64,000 bases of DNA from JAFGSG01 sp964626055 (GCA_964626055.1 CAZVDF010000002.1:62001-126000), one strand, 5' to 3'; counted from the first letter of the stretch, positions 8,158 through 17,633 are shown. Made by a program: numbers and translations. The notes: generated from the letters alone by a model not told the origin.

Positions 8158-9732
8158 CTATTTTGTAGCTCTGTCTAAAGCGCTGTGAATATATTTTATA
8201 ATATCTGTAGCCTTTAAAACAGGCACGTTCCGCTCTTCAACGCATATATCGCCGGCGAGTCCGTGGATATATACAGCGAGTCCTGCCGCATCCATCGGAG
8301 AAATATTTTTTAGAAGAAGCGATCCGGTTATCCCGGAGAGCACATCCCCGGAGCCGGCTGTACCGAGGGCGGGATTCCCGGTGGTGTTTATCAGCGAATT
8401 TTTCCCGTCGGTGATTATCGTAGCCGGCCCTTTTAGCGTTACTATGGAAGAGCATCTTCCCGCCATTTCCTTTGCATAAAAAAGCCTGTTCTTTTTTATT
8501 TCATCAACACTCTTCCCGATCAGTCGCGATGCTTCCGTAAAATGCGGGGTGAGGACAAAGGATACATTCTGGGGCAGGTTATTATTTTTAACGATATATT
8601 CCGAAAGGTGATACAGCCCGTCTCCGTCGATCAATACCCTCTTAATTCTGCCTGCGCTTAGTTCCCCGATAAGGCCATTAAAAATATGTGAAGCATTTTC
8701 CGATCTCCCCATGCCCGGACCTATAACCATGGCGTCATATCGCCTGTTTTCATTTAAAAAATTATTAATATCGTGTCTTATGTTTGCCTTTATATTGTTG
8801 CCGGTCATCTTCAGATCAAAGGATTCCATTGTTCTGGTTATGAGCTCCGGGATCTGTCCGGCTATGATATTCCTTGCCTGGTTTGTCGTAAGAAGTGTAG
8901 CCAGCCCGGCTCCGGTTTCGAACGCCGAAACGGCGGCCATGATTATCGCGCCCTCCATTCCGTCGAATCCTCCGACCAGCAAAAGATGTCCGGCATCGCC
9001 TTTATGCGAATCCTCATTTTTAAGCAGCGAGAGATGCGCTTTTACGTAGTCGCTGTCCAGGAGTTCCACCGGAAGTCCGGGATCATCCGTAATGCGCGCC
9101 GGAAAACCGATATCTGAAACGCACAATCTGCCTGTGTATTGTTTGCCCGGGTGTGTGACAAGGGATATTTTAGGAAAACCCATCGTAACGGTAAAATCCG
9201 CATCTACGACATTACCTTCCGGCGCTTCGCCGTCGGACGGAAGGCCGCTTGGCAGATCAATGGAAAGTATCTTTACGCCGCATTCATTTATCTTATCGAT
9301 AACCTCTTTAATAATGCCTCTGGGACTCCCGCTGAATCCGGTACCGAGCAGGGCATCGATTATCAGGTCATATTTTCCGAAATCCATTTTATTCAATATA
9401 TCATTATCAAGAACGGTAATATTGATATCGTTTTTTCTGCATATACCGAGATAAATATTTGAATCGTTCGGAATTTTTTTTATATCCCCCGCTATATATA
9501 TATCCGCATCGATGTTTTTGTTTGAAAGAAAATATGCCGCAACAAATCCGTCGCCGCCGTTATTCCCCGTGCCGCAGAACACGGCTATTTTTCTTCGGGG
9601 TAAAATGTTTGCGATGACATAATCGGCAACCGACTTACCGGCATATCCCATTAGAACTTCACCCGGAACGCCGATATCGTCAATTGTAATCCTGTCAATT
9701 CTCTTCATTTCTTCGGATGTTACGGCTTTCAT
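8158..9732 (-). CDS. nnrDE: Bifunctional NAD(P)H-hydrate epimerase / ADP-dependent dehydratase
   Basis: Metabolite-repair enzyme that returns damaged NADHX and NADPHX to NAD(P)H. The N-terminal YjeF_N epimerase domain (about 1-210) shows FCGTGNNGGDGF and IDALLGTGFSG with DLPSGLPSDG. The C-terminal ribokinase-like dehydratase domain (about 225-510) shows VGGFDGMEGA, IGPGMGRS, LTPHFTEASRL and GNPALGTAGSGDVLSG. The length (524) is normal for the fused form. The start at 9732 has GGAG 8 bases upstream, and only 4 bases separate it from the stop of the lipoprotein gene, so the two are co-translated. Confidence 0.95.
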   Translation of the reverse strand: MKAVTSEEMKRIDRITIDDIGVPGEVLMGYAGKSVADYVIANILPRRKIAVFCGTGNNGGDGFVAAYFLSNKNIDADIYIAGDIKKIPNDSNIYLGICRKNDINITVLDNDILNKMDFGKYDLIIDALLGTGFSGSPRGIIKEVIDKINECGVKILSIDLPSGLPSDGEAPEGNVVDADFTVTMGFPKISLVTHPGKQYTGRLCVSDIGFPARITDDPGLPVELLDSDYVKAHLSLLKNEDSHKGDAGHLLLVGGFDGMEGAIIMAAVSAFETGAGLATLLTTNQARNIIAGQIPELITRTMESFDLKMTGNNIKANIRHDINNFLNENRRYDAMVIGPGMGRSENASHIFNGLIGELSAGRIKRVLIDGDGLYHLSEYIVKNNNLPQNVSFVLTPHFTEASRLIGKSVDEIKKNRLFYAKEMAGRCSSIVTLKGPATIITDGKNSLINTTGNPALGTAGSGDVLSGITGSLLLKNISPMDAAGLAVYIHGLAGDICVEERNVPVLKATDIIKYIHSALDRATK

Positions 9733-9736
9733 ACGG

Positions 9737-10801
9737 TTATCTCCATTCAAGCAACTCAATTCCTTTTTTCGAGGCGTTGTAAGAATAAAAACTACCGGAG
9801 CTGTCTATTAATATCTCGTTAAACGAATTGCCGGTTTCCGGGAAATTCATGGAAACATTATTAACAATGTCGCCTTTTAAATTATATATTATATATCTGA
9901 TCAGTTTTTCGTCAACATCCCATAAATATATCCTGTCGTCGGCCATTGCGAAAAGCTCATTCTTCGGCTCCGCGATAACGAAAGCATTTTCGAGATTTTT
10001 TTCTTTTTGAACGGAGTATCTGAATATCTTCCTGTTCCTGAAACCTGTACCGGCATAATATCCGACCGATATCAATAGTTCGTCTCCGCTTTGATAGGAT
10101 ATGATCTTCTCAATTTTCCCGATCAAAGATTCGCTTCCATCAGTTTCTTTAAAATCAGAGTCAATAAAATTAATAATAAAATCCCTTCTCCGGTTCGTAA
10201 AACGGGATACGCTCCATGTATCGTATGATCTTGTCATCACATATAATCTATCGTTCTTATCTAAAGTCATGCTCTCTATCGAGGTAAAAGGAATATCCGG
10301 CGAACCTGTCCTGCCAAGCGTATAATTCAAATTGCCGTTCGGATCGAAAACAAGTATATAAGAAAGGGAAAATAGGCTTTCCCTGCCTGAGATCTGAGTG
10401 TTATTCTTTTGTAAAGGCGTCAAACTGTTTTGTATATAAATATTCCCTCCGGAATCAACGGCTATTGCTTCAATTATGCTGAACTGGAATTTTGAATACC
10501 TGACTGAGCTGTTCTCAGAAATACCGTCTTTTTTATCCGCTATATAGAGCACCGGCTCGCAGTTTTTATCAAGGACCTGGAACCTCTTTAGAATATTATC
10601 TGCGATATAAATTCTGTTCTTTTTAACTTCTATTTTAAAGGAAATATTCAGTATATCATCTTCGTCATACTTAAGCGATACCCTGCCGAGCGAATCCCCG
10701 GCATCTATTTCGCAAAGGCGGCCGGATTTCATTTTATTGGTTTTCCACTTTCCGCAGCTTATTATAAAAATAAAAATTAATAATACGATAAACTTCTTCA
10801 T
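9737..10801 (-). CDS. Lipoprotein with predicted beta-propeller repeats
   Basis: A 354-residue predicted lipoprotein: MKK, a hydrophobic run and the lipobox FIISC at residues about 12-16. The mature part shows repeated YI-x-DN or YV-x-D strands typical of NHL or six-bladed propellers (NRIYIADNILKRFQVLD, GNIYIQNSL, DRLYVMTRS, DRIYLWDVDEK). No catalytic site is visible, so a scaffold or ligand-binding role at an envelope membrane is likely. It is probably the first gene of an operon with the NAD(P)HX repair enzyme. Similar lipoproteins are familiar from spirochaete genomes, but I cannot confirm a named family. Confidence 0.65.
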   Translation of the reverse strand: MKKFIVLLIFIFIISCGKWKTNKMKSGRLCEIDAGDSLGRVSLKYDEDDILNISFKIEVKKNRIYIADNILKRFQVLDKNCEPVLYIADKKDGISENSSVRYSKFQFSIIEAIAVDSGGNIYIQNSLTPLQKNNTQISGRESLFSLSYILVFDPNGNLNYTLGRTGSPDIPFTSIESMTLDKNDRLYVMTRSYDTWSVSRFTNRRRDFIINFIDSDFKETDGSESLIGKIEKIISYQSGDELLISVGYYAGTGFRNRKIFRYSVQKEKNLENAFVIAEPKNELFAMADDRIYLWDVDEKLIRYIIYNLKGDIVNNVSMNFPETGNSFNEILIDSSGSFYSYNASKKGIELLEWR

Positions 10802-10955
10802 GTATTAAGCCTCTTTTTATGTTCGCACTCTCAATAACACCACTTTATTCCAATGTCAAGAACATCTTAATCCGATATTTCTTGACATGAAGAAATGACA
10901 GGATAGTAATAGAAAAACTGTATTTTTATTACAAAATAATTAAAGGAAAAGTATT

Positions 10956-11960
10956 ATGGATAATAATATAAAAAGTCTGCCCCGTATATGTTTTATCGGG
11001 TGCGGCGATATTGCCTTTAAACATGCTAAAATTTTAAAGAGCTTATATCCCGGAATTGATTTAAGCTTTGCGAGCAGGAATAGCATTAAAGCAAAAAAAT
11101 ACGCAGAAGAATTCAGGAGCAAAATTTATTTCGGGACTTATAAAGAAGCATTGATTTCCGAAGCATTTGATATCGCCTTTATTACTACTCCGCCTGCCCT
11201 GCACTCGGACCTTGCTGTGATTGCGGCGAACAATCATAAGCATATAATTATTGAAAAACCGGTTACTAGAAATCTGTCGGAGTTGGTAAAAATAGAGTCC
11301 GCCGTTAAGAAAAATAAAGTCAGGGGCACCGTAGCTGAAAATTATTATTATAAGCCTTTCATTAAAAAAATAAGAAAATATATTAGCGAAGGGCTGATAG
11401 GCGACATACTGTTTATCGAACTTAATAAAACCGGAATATCCCCAAAAAGCGGCTGGCGCACCGATAAAACAATGATGGGCGGCGGGGCGCTGCTCGAAGG
11501 CGGCGTTCATTGGGTGAATGCTCTTGTTTCTCTTGCGAATTCAACACCGGTTGAAGTCGCCGCATTTAAACCCGGAGTGAAGTATAAAACCAATATCCCT
11601 TTTGAGGATTCCTTAATGCTCAATGTAAATTTTAAGAACGGCATTGTTGGCAAGCTATTGCATTCATGGAGCATATTAAATCCGGCGAAAGGGATGAGCC
11701 TTTCAAAAATATACGGGACAGACGGAGTCATTACTTTTGAAAGCAACGGACTGTTTTTTTCGGTTCACGGAAAAAAAATAAAAATTCGGTTCATATCTCC
11801 TTTCGACTTTCTGGGCTTCAAATCAATGCATAAATCATTTATTGAAAATTATATCAATAAGATCCCCTGGGAGCCGTCTCTTGAAAGGATCAGGCTCGAA
11901 CTTAAGCTGATCGAGTCCGCTTATAAATCGCTTAAAACAAAAAAGACGGAAAAAATATAA
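10956..11960 (+). CDS. Gfo/Idh/MocA family oxidoreductase
   Basis: NAD(P)-dependent oxidoreductase of the glucose-fructose oxidoreductase / inositol dehydrogenase family. The N-terminal Rossmann fold shows ICFIGCGDIAFKHAKIL, followed by ITTPPALHSDL and the diagnostic IIEKPVTRNLSE (Glu-Lys-Pro). The C-terminal sheet domain has GGGALLEGGVHWVNAL, the usual catalytic region. The length, 334, is normal. AAGGA precedes the ATG by 8 bases. It stands alone on the plus strand and ends 4 bases from the convergent SHOCT gene, so the substrate (probably a sugar or cyclitol derivative) cannot be inferred from context. Confidence 0.88.
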   Translation: MDNNIKSLPRICFIGCGDIAFKHAKILKSLYPGIDLSFASRNSIKAKKYAEEFRSKIYFGTYKEALISEAFDIAFITTPPALHSDLAVIAANNHKHIIIEKPVTRNLSELVKIESAVKKNKVRGTVAENYYYKPFIKKIRKYISEGLIGDILFIELNKTGISPKSGWRTDKTMMGGGALLEGGVHWVNALVSLANSTPVEVAAFKPGVKYKTNIPFEDSLMLNVNFKNGIVGKLLHSWSILNPAKGMSLSKIYGTDGVITFESNGLFFSVHGKKIKIRFISPFDFLGFKSMHKSFIENYINKIPWEPSLERIRLELKLIESAYKSLKTKKTEKI

Positions 11961-11964
11961 ATAT

Positions 11965-12282
11965 TTAAATTTCTTTTTTAATTTCAATATATTCTTCTTT
12001 GCTGATCTCGCCCTTTGCAAAACGAGCCTTTAAAATTGTTAAAGGATCCTGTGTTTTAAAAGGGTTAGGCTGACCTGTCTTAAGTGCTTTAGCAGCCCAT
12101 ATAATCAGCAATACCAGAATTATGATCGATAATATCATCATGATCCCGCGACCTCCAAAAACAAAATAACGGCCAAGACCGTATCCGTCACAATACCCAA
12201 ATCCATCACCGTGCCATCTTGCCATTAAAGCAACCGGCATAGTAAGGAAAAGAAATGTGAAAAATGTTGATATTCTTTTCAT
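11965..12282 (-). CDS. Small membrane protein with C-terminal SHOCT domain
   Basis: A 105-residue protein: signal or first membrane segment (about 5-20), a Gly/Tyr/Phe-rich stretch, a second membrane segment (GIMMILSIIILVLLIIWAA) and a C-terminal SHOCT motif (DPLTILKARFAKGEISKEEY). SHOCT domains are short oligomerisation or targeting modules often found at the ends of small membrane proteins. The start at 12282 is chosen for GAGG 6 bases upstream. It follows the Spy-like gene by 89 bases containing a stem-loop, so the two are probably expressed together as an envelope-stress or metal-related pair. Confidence 0.75.
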   Translation of the reverse strand: MKRISTFFTFLFLTMPVALMARWHGDGFGYCDGYGLGRYFVFGGRGIMMILSIIILVLLIIWAAKALKTGQPNPFKTQDPLTILKARFAKGEISKEEYIEIKKEI

Positions 12283-12315
12283 TGTCTGCCTCATAAATAA
12301 ATTTTTTATTTTAAC

Positions 12316-12351
12316 GATAAGCACCGGCATTATTTTATACCGGTACTTATC
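12316..12351 (-). promoter_or_regulatory. Stem-loop between Spy-like and SHOCT genes
   Basis: GATAAGYACCGG-type arms (12316-12327 and 12340-12351) pair with one G-U wobble around a 12-base loop. No uridine run follows, so it is better read as an mRNA-stabilising or processing hairpin than as a terminator. Confidence 0.5.
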
Positions 12352-12371
12352 ATTATCAGAAGTGAATCCGT

Positions 12372-12734
12372 TTACCACCGTCTCCCTCTGTCATAGCGAA
12401 GCTTATTAAATTTATCCAGCTGTTCTTTTGTAAATACCGCTTCTACTGCTTTGCGATGATCGTCTCTAAGCTGACCAAGCTTTTCGGGATTATTTCGGTT
12501 CTCAAAACGTCTTTCCCTGTATTTCGTTCCTATATCGAAAATCTGTTTTACCTGCTGGTCTGTGAGTCCGAGTTCTTCCTGCAAATAATTCAGATGCCTG
12601 AATCCGCCGCCAAATCCTGAACCAGGTCCGTAGCCCGGACAACCATAACCGCCATTTCTGCCGAAGGCAAACGCGTCACTTGCAGCAACAGCAAATACCA
12701 GTAAAGCTGTTATAATAAGTAAATTTTTTTTCAT
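12372..12734 (-). CDS. Spy/CpxP-like periplasmic protein (LTxxQ)
   Basis: A 120-residue exported protein. Residues 1-24 form a signal peptide (LLIITALLVFAVAASDAFA), followed by a Gly-rich segment and a helical domain with the family hallmark LGLTDQQVKQIFD and the downstream repeat FTKEQLDKFNKL. Members of this family are periplasmic chaperones or metal-stress sensors. The start at 12734 has AGGAG 7 bases upstream; longer starts add a non-secretory tail. Expression under envelope or metal stress is expected from the family, but no operator is recognised here. Confidence 0.8.
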   Translation of the reverse strand: MKKNLLIITALLVFAVAASDAFAFGRNGGYGCPGYGPGSGFGGGFRHLNYLQEELGLTDQQVKQIFDIGTKYRERRFENRNNPEKLGQLRDDHRKAVEAVFTKEQLDKFNKLRYDRGRRW

Positions 12735-13106
12735 ATTTTTACTCCTTTTGCTTATTTGCCGATTTAGACCCATATTAAAAGAAATTGGTTTCATTATTAT
12801 TTTAAATCATCTCAAAATTAAATATTATTTCTTGAGAAATTGGGATACATTACAGCATTTTTAAGCACGCCTTTCAGACCTGATGCAAAAGCAATCGTGA
12901 ACATGAATAGCCAGCCGGGAAGGTATTCCGCAAAAAATTTTGTAATGTATTTCGGTTGATTATAAATAGTTAGTTTGAATAAATAATCTTGAGATGACTT
13001 CTGAAAACTATTTTAAAATTCTGTGAGCAGATGAAGGTAGATAGAAATTTTGGCAGTTATCTATTGATTTAAAAAATGAATGAAGCTTTAAGGAGAGTTC
13101 TTTGTT
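12735..13106. other. Intergenic region upstream of the Spy-like gene
   Basis: A 372-base gap. Its middle holds a minus-strand open frame without a start codon (listed as a possible remnant). The remainder is AT-rich; the promoter of the Spy-like gene must lie in its left part but no clear box stands out. Confidence 0.5.
12818..13012 (-). pseudogene. Possible gene remnant encoding a membrane segment
   Basis: The frame is open for 64 codons between two stops but has no start upstream of its hydrophobic part. The translation looks protein-like: KYITKFFAEYLPGWLFMFT then IAFASGLKGVLKNAVMYP, an amphipathic helix followed by a membrane-like segment. It could be the decayed 3' end of a small membrane-protein gene or a gene using an unusual start such as ATT. 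I recognise no family. Confidence 0.3.
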
Positions 13107-14471
13107 TTACTTATTTTTAAAAATCCCGGCAAAATGATTATATATTCTTGTTGCGTGGGCTGAATCCCTGCCTTCGGAAATTATTCTGAAAACAGGCTCC
13201 GTGTTGGAAGATCTTAAATGCACCCAGCCGCCTTTGAATTCATTATGTTTGATAAAATCGATCCGGAGCCCGTCGATATTCGAAAATTTTTCGCCATTAA
13301 ATTCGCCGGATAATTTACTAAAAATAACTTTGTTCTTTTGACTGTCGTCCGATTTGACTTTTCCTTTTTTCATCACATACTGCGGAAGGCCGTTCACAAG
13401 CCCGCTTACCGCCATGCCGCGTTCAGCCATCATCTCGAGCACATAGCCTATGCCTGCAAGGCTGTCCCTGCCCATATTTATCTCCGGGGAAATCACCCCG
13501 CCGTTGCCCTCGCCGCCGATGCGCGCGCCGTTCCGCCTCATCTCGTCCGTAACGTTTATCTCTCCGACTTTCGTGCGCTTGACCGCCACGCGATATTTGG
13601 CCGCTATATCGTCAATCGCTTTTGTCGTGGACAGGTTAATCACCACTCTGCCTTTTTTCTTGGAAAGAAGATGCTCGGTTACGAGCGCGAGCGTATTTTC
13701 CTCCCCGATCGGAACTCCGCGCTCGTTGACGATCGCCAGCCTGTCTGCATCCGGATCCTGGGCAAATCCGATATCGGCGCCGTACTTCTTCACAGCTTCA
13801 GCAAGATCTCCAAGATTCTCGGGCACAGGCTCGGCTCCTCTCGGAAAGGGGGCGCCTGTGTCGCAGTAAAGCGGGATCACTTTGCAGTTGAGATTTGAAA
13901 GCAGTTTAAGCGTAATCTCGCTGCCCGCGCCGTTTACCGAATCAAGAACGACTTTAAAGGCCTTCCTCCTTATCTTATCTTTATTTATTACTTTTAGCAC
14001 TTTTTCTATATGAACATTCTCGGCAAAAGAATTATAGGTTATTGTTCCGGTCTTATTCCATAAAACATATTTAAAATCTTCATCCAGAAAATTAAAAAAC
14101 CGCGCGATCTCTCCGGAATTTAAAAATGTCCCGCTTTTATTGATCATTTTAAAGGCATTCCATTCCACGGGATTATGAGAAGCGGAAATCATGATACCGC
14201 CGTCGGCTTTAAGGATCTTTGTCATAAGCTCAACTGTGGGCGTAGGCACTATTCCGATATCTATTACGTCACATCCTGAAAGATTGAGTACATGTTCGAG
14301 TATCTGCTTAATCGATTCGCCTGTGGGCCGTGTGTCCCGTCCTACTACAATTGTACCTCTTTTGGTGTATTTCGCGAAAGCAGACGCGACTTTAACTATC
14401 AGCTCAGGAGTAAGCGTGTCACCTACTATACCCCGTATTCCGGATACGCTTTTCATAAGTTTTGAGGCCAT
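13107..14471 (-). CDS. glmM: Phosphohexomutase, probably phosphoglucosamine mutase
   Basis: Alpha-D-phosphohexomutase of 454 residues that moves phosphate between C6 and C1 of a hexose phosphate. All four family signatures are present: the phosphoserine loop GIMISASHNP, the metal loop DPDADRLA, the sugar loop GEGNGGV and the C-terminal phosphate loop RSSNTEPVFR. GIRGIVGDTLTPE at the N-terminus is typical of the GlmM/archaeal PMM-PGM type. GlmM activity (GlcN-6-P to GlcN-1-P for peptidoglycan and LPS) is the likeliest role, but phosphomannomutase cannot be excluded. AGGAG lies 9 bases ahead of the ATG. SecA is upstream, separated by a repeat. Confidence 0.82.
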   Translation of the reverse strand: MASKLMKSVSGIRGIVGDTLTPELIVKVASAFAKYTKRGTIVVGRDTRPTGESIKQILEHVLNLSGCDVIDIGIVPTPTVELMTKILKADGGIMISASHNPVEWNAFKMINKSGTFLNSGEIARFFNFLDEDFKYVLWNKTGTITYNSFAENVHIEKVLKVINKDKIRRKAFKVVLDSVNGAGSEITLKLLSNLNCKVIPLYCDTGAPFPRGAEPVPENLGDLAEAVKKYGADIGFAQDPDADRLAIVNERGVPIGEENTLALVTEHLLSKKKGRVVINLSTTKAIDDIAAKYRVAVKRTKVGEINVTDEMRRNGARIGGEGNGGVISPEINMGRDSLAGIGYVLEMMAERGMAVSGLVNGLPQYVMKKGKVKSDDSQKNKVIFSKLSGEFNGEKFSNIDGLRIDFIKHNEFKGGWVHLRSSNTEPVFRIISEGRDSAHATRIYNHFAGIFKNK

Positions 14472-14568
14472 ATATATATACTCCTGTTAAAAAAATTTCA
14501 GCGGATATTTAGAACATCATTACAACCAAAATATAAATTTTAGTCTACGCAATTCTCATGCTGCTGCC

Positions 14569-14613
14569 GCCTTTTGTCCCAGGGGGAGGCTTCGCAATGG
14601 ATAGGGGGTTAGA
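14569..14613. repeat. G/C-block intergenic repeat, copy 1
   Basis: CCTTTTGTCCC-AGGGGGAGGCTTCGCA-TGGATAGGGGG-TTAGAG closely matches the copy at 17521-17580 (TCCCAAGGGGAGGCTCCGCA then GGATAGGGGG). It sits between glmM and secA. Confidence 0.65.
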
Positions 14614-14634
14614 GAATTCAAATAAATCTAAGGT

Positions 14635-17400
14635 TTATCTCCTTCTGTTTCTCCTGGTCTTTTTTCTCTGTACCCCGGCGTGAGTGTCGTATTTATTCTT
14701 TTCATCATCCGGATTTAACGGATTTGATCTTCTGTGAACAACCTGCTGCGGCTGGGTTGAAGCGGAAAGAGGTATGCCGCCCGAGCCGAACTGAGCAACC
14801 TCGGCATGGTATTCGTCTCCTACAGGCATAAAATGGTGTTCCGGCTGCGGTTCAGCCTGAATAATCTCTTTGACCTGAACTTTCAGCAGGTATTCGAGTA
14901 TATCCTGTTTCAAAAGATCAAGCATCTGTCTGAATAGATCCATGCCCTGCAGCTTATACTCGACAAGAGGATTTTTCTCGCTGTAACCGGCGGTCCAGAT
15001 TCCATCCCTGAGTTCATCCATGGTGAGAAGATGTTCGCGCCATTTGGAATCTATTGCCTGTAGAGCGATCATGCGCTCAAGGGCTCTCATATCGCCTGGA
15101 GGAAGCTCTTTTTCCTTTTGCCGATATTTATTCAGAAGTTCGTCCGAGATCGTCTTTAAATAATCGTTATAGGATAGTGTCGCCGATTGATTAATATCGA
15201 TAAAATATTTTGTTCTCAAAAAACCTGCCATACCGTCTATATCCCAGTCATCGCTGCTTTTCTGACCGCCGGAATAATTGTCCATTACGGCTTCGCTTAT
15301 ATCAAATATGAACTCCCTGACCTTCTCCGAGATATCGGCACCGTCCAGGATCTCGTTCCTTAATTTATATATAAATTCACGCTGGCTGTTCATAACATCG
15401 TCATATTCGAGGAGATGCTTCCTGATCTCGAAGTTGCGGCCTTCGACGCGCTTTTGCGCGTTAGCGATCGCCTTGCTCACCATTTTACTTTCTATCTCCT
15501 GGCCTTCCTGCATCCCGAGCCTCTGCATTACCGAAGATATTCTCTCGGATCCGAAAACCCTCATCAGATCGTCCTCAAGCGAAAGATAGAACCTGGATGA
15601 ACCCGGATCGCCCTGTCTTCCCGATCTGCCTCTAAGCTGGTTATCAATACGCCTCGACTCATGCCGTTCAGTGCCGAGTATATGAAGCCCGCCGGCTTTT
15701 ACCACCATTTCATGGTCTTTGATCCAGTCGCTTCCCATGCGGACTATATCCTTTGCCTTCTGCTTATCCTGCCCCATCATTGTTTCAGCAAGCTCGCCGG
15801 CCTTTTTAAAATCGCCCGAATAAACGGAAAGTTTAAAATCATTCCACAATTTTACATCGTGAACAGCCGCATGTCTGTCGAGCTCATCTACATATAATTT
15901 GCGTCCCCCAAGAACAATGTCGGTTCCGCGGCCGGCCATATTCGTGGCGATGGTGACCGTTCCGGATCTTCCCGCTTCCGCGATAATATTGGCTTCCTTT
16001 TCATGATATTTCGCATTCAGCACGCTGTGTATAATCCCTTTTCTTTTCAACAGGTTGGAAAGCTTTTCCGATTTTTCAATCGATATAGTTCCGACAAGGA
16101 TAGGCTGGCCTTTCGCCTGGAGCTCTTCTATCTCATTCATAATTGCATTGAATTTTTCATTTTCTGTTCTGTATATTCTGTCGGAATTGTCAATGCGTAT
16201 CATGGACATGTTAGGCGGTACGACAACAACATCAAGATTATATATCTTCTTGAACTCGATAGCTTCGGTATCCGCAGTGCCTGTCATTCCTGCAAGCTTT
16301 TTATACATTCTGAAATAGTTCTGAAAGGTAATGGTTGCAAGGGTCTGGCTTTCACGAGCTATAGTAACATTCTCTTTTGCTTCGAGAGCCTGATGCAGTC
16401 CGTCGGAATATCTTCTACCCGGCATAATTCTTCCCGTAAATTCATCGACAATTATTACCTGCCCTTCTTTAACAACATAATCCACATCCCTCTGAAAGAG
16501 CGTATGGGCTTTTAAGGCCTGGTTAACATGATGCACAAGCTCGATATTTTGATTATCGTAAAGATTATTGATCTTCAGCAGTCTCTCGACATGCCTTACA
16601 CCGTCCTCGGTCAGTATGACGTTCCTGTCTTTTTCATTGACCTTATAATCCGCTTCGTTCTTCAGGCCCGGGATTATTTTATTTACCAGATAATATTTCT
16701 TTGTGGATTCTTCCGCAGAGCCTGATATGATGAGAGGCGTTCTGGCTTCGTCAATGAGAATTGAGTCGACTTCGTCCACGATCGCGTAATTCAGGTATTT
16801 CTGCACGCGCAGGCTTTTATGCTCGACCATATTGTCGCGAAGATAATCGAATCCGAATTCGTTGTTGGTGCCGTAGGTAATATCGCAGGCATACGATTCC
16901 TGTCTTTCAAACGGGTCCATGTCGTGCTGGATAACTCCGACCGTAAGACCCAGAAAACGATAAATGGGTCCCATCCATTCAGAGTCCCTTTTTGCAAGAT
17001 AATCGTTGACGGTCACGAGAAAAGCGCCCCTGCCAGTAAGCGCGTTCAGATACATGGGAAGAGTGGCAACAAGCGTCTTCCCCTCCCCTGTTTTCATTTC
17101 AGCTATCTTGCCGTTATGAAGGACAATTCCTCCCATAAGCTGAACATCGAAAGGCCTCATCCCCACGGTCCGCACCGCCGCCTCCCTAGCTGTGGCAAAA
17201 GCTTCGGGCAGCAGGCTGTCGAGAGACTCGCCTCTCTCGATGCGCCCGCGGAACTCGGCGGTCTTTGCGGTTAGTTCAGCGTTCGTTAACTTCTTATTAT
17301 CGGGTTCAAGTGAATTGATCCTTTCAACAAATGGCTGAAGGCTTTTAATATCCCTCTCATATTTCGTACCGAAAAAAATGCTTAATATCTTATCTATCAT
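14635..17400 (-). CDS. secA: Preprotein translocase ATPase SecA
   Basis: Motor ATPase that drives unfolded preproteins through SecYEG. Walker A is GGIVLHNGKIAEMKTGEGKT, the DEAD-like box lies in AIVDEVDSILIDEARTPLI, and the second motor domain shows TNMAGRGTDIVLGG and GRSGRQGDPGSS; the helical scaffold and wing follow. The start at 17400 (MIDKILS) has GGAG 5 bases upstream. At 921 residues it is full length except that the tail ends KKTRRNRRR without the Cys-rich SEC-C zinc motif that binds SecB and lipid in many SecA proteins. The gene is flanked on both sides by G/C-block repeats. Confidence 0.97.
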   Translation of the reverse strand: MIDKILSIFFGTKYERDIKSLQPFVERINSLEPDNKKLTNAELTAKTAEFRGRIERGESLDSLLPEAFATAREAAVRTVGMRPFDVQLMGGIVLHNGKIAEMKTGEGKTLVATLPMYLNALTGRGAFLVTVNDYLAKRDSEWMGPIYRFLGLTVGVIQHDMDPFERQESYACDITYGTNNEFGFDYLRDNMVEHKSLRVQKYLNYAIVDEVDSILIDEARTPLIISGSAEESTKKYYLVNKIIPGLKNEADYKVNEKDRNVILTEDGVRHVERLLKINNLYDNQNIELVHHVNQALKAHTLFQRDVDYVVKEGQVIIVDEFTGRIMPGRRYSDGLHQALEAKENVTIARESQTLATITFQNYFRMYKKLAGMTGTADTEAIEFKKIYNLDVVVVPPNMSMIRIDNSDRIYRTENEKFNAIMNEIEELQAKGQPILVGTISIEKSEKLSNLLKRKGIIHSVLNAKYHEKEANIIAEAGRSGTVTIATNMAGRGTDIVLGGRKLYVDELDRHAAVHDVKLWNDFKLSVYSGDFKKAGELAETMMGQDKQKAKDIVRMGSDWIKDHEMVVKAGGLHILGTERHESRRIDNQLRGRSGRQGDPGSSRFYLSLEDDLMRVFGSERISSVMQRLGMQEGQEIESKMVSKAIANAQKRVEGRNFEIRKHLLEYDDVMNSQREFIYKLRNEILDGADISEKVREFIFDISEAVMDNYSGGQKSSDDWDIDGMAGFLRTKYFIDINQSATLSYNDYLKTISDELLNKYRQKEKELPPGDMRALERMIALQAIDSKWREHLLTMDELRDGIWTAGYSEKNPLVEYKLQGMDLFRQMLDLLKQDILEYLLKVQVKEIIQAEPQPEHHFMPVGDEYHAEVAQFGSGGIPLSASTQPQQVVHRRSNPLNPDDEKNKYDTHAGVQRKKTRRNRRR

Positions 17401-17417
17401 ATTTGCTCCATTAAAAA

Positions 17418-17444
17418 CTCTCCCCCCTAACCCCCAAAGGGGGC
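17418..17444. repeat. G/C-block intergenic repeat, short copy
   Basis: CTCTCCCCCCTAACCCCC-AAA-GGGGGC resembles the arms of the copies at 17521 and 18754. It overlaps an in-frame extension of secA, which argues against the longer secA start. Confidence 0.55.
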
Positions 17445-17520
17445 ACAAAAAATTATACTTTTAAAAATTTCAAATAACACATATCTTGCTATCAAATAAC
17501 ATGCCTTTTTACCGAACCCT

Positions 17521-17580
17521 CAAAGCCGGCGCCTCCCTCTAGTCCCAAGGGGAGGCTCCGCACGGGATAGGGGGCCGGAG
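17521..17580. repeat. G/C-block intergenic repeat, copy 2
   Basis: Outer arms GCCGGCGCCTCCC and GGGGGCCGGAG enclose TCCCAAGGGGAGGCTCCGCA. The whole can fold as a nested hairpin and shares its core with copy 1. Confidence 0.65.
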
Positions 17581-17633
17581 CATGTGTTGGTTTGGGTTTA
17601 AAAATTTAAAAACAGTCCATACTTGTCGATAAT

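Noticed and set aside
17401..17448. Longer N-terminus for SecA starting 16 codons upstream
   Set aside because: The extension is encoded by a GC-block repeat and the ATG at 17400 has a ribosome site and the usual SecA N-terminus.
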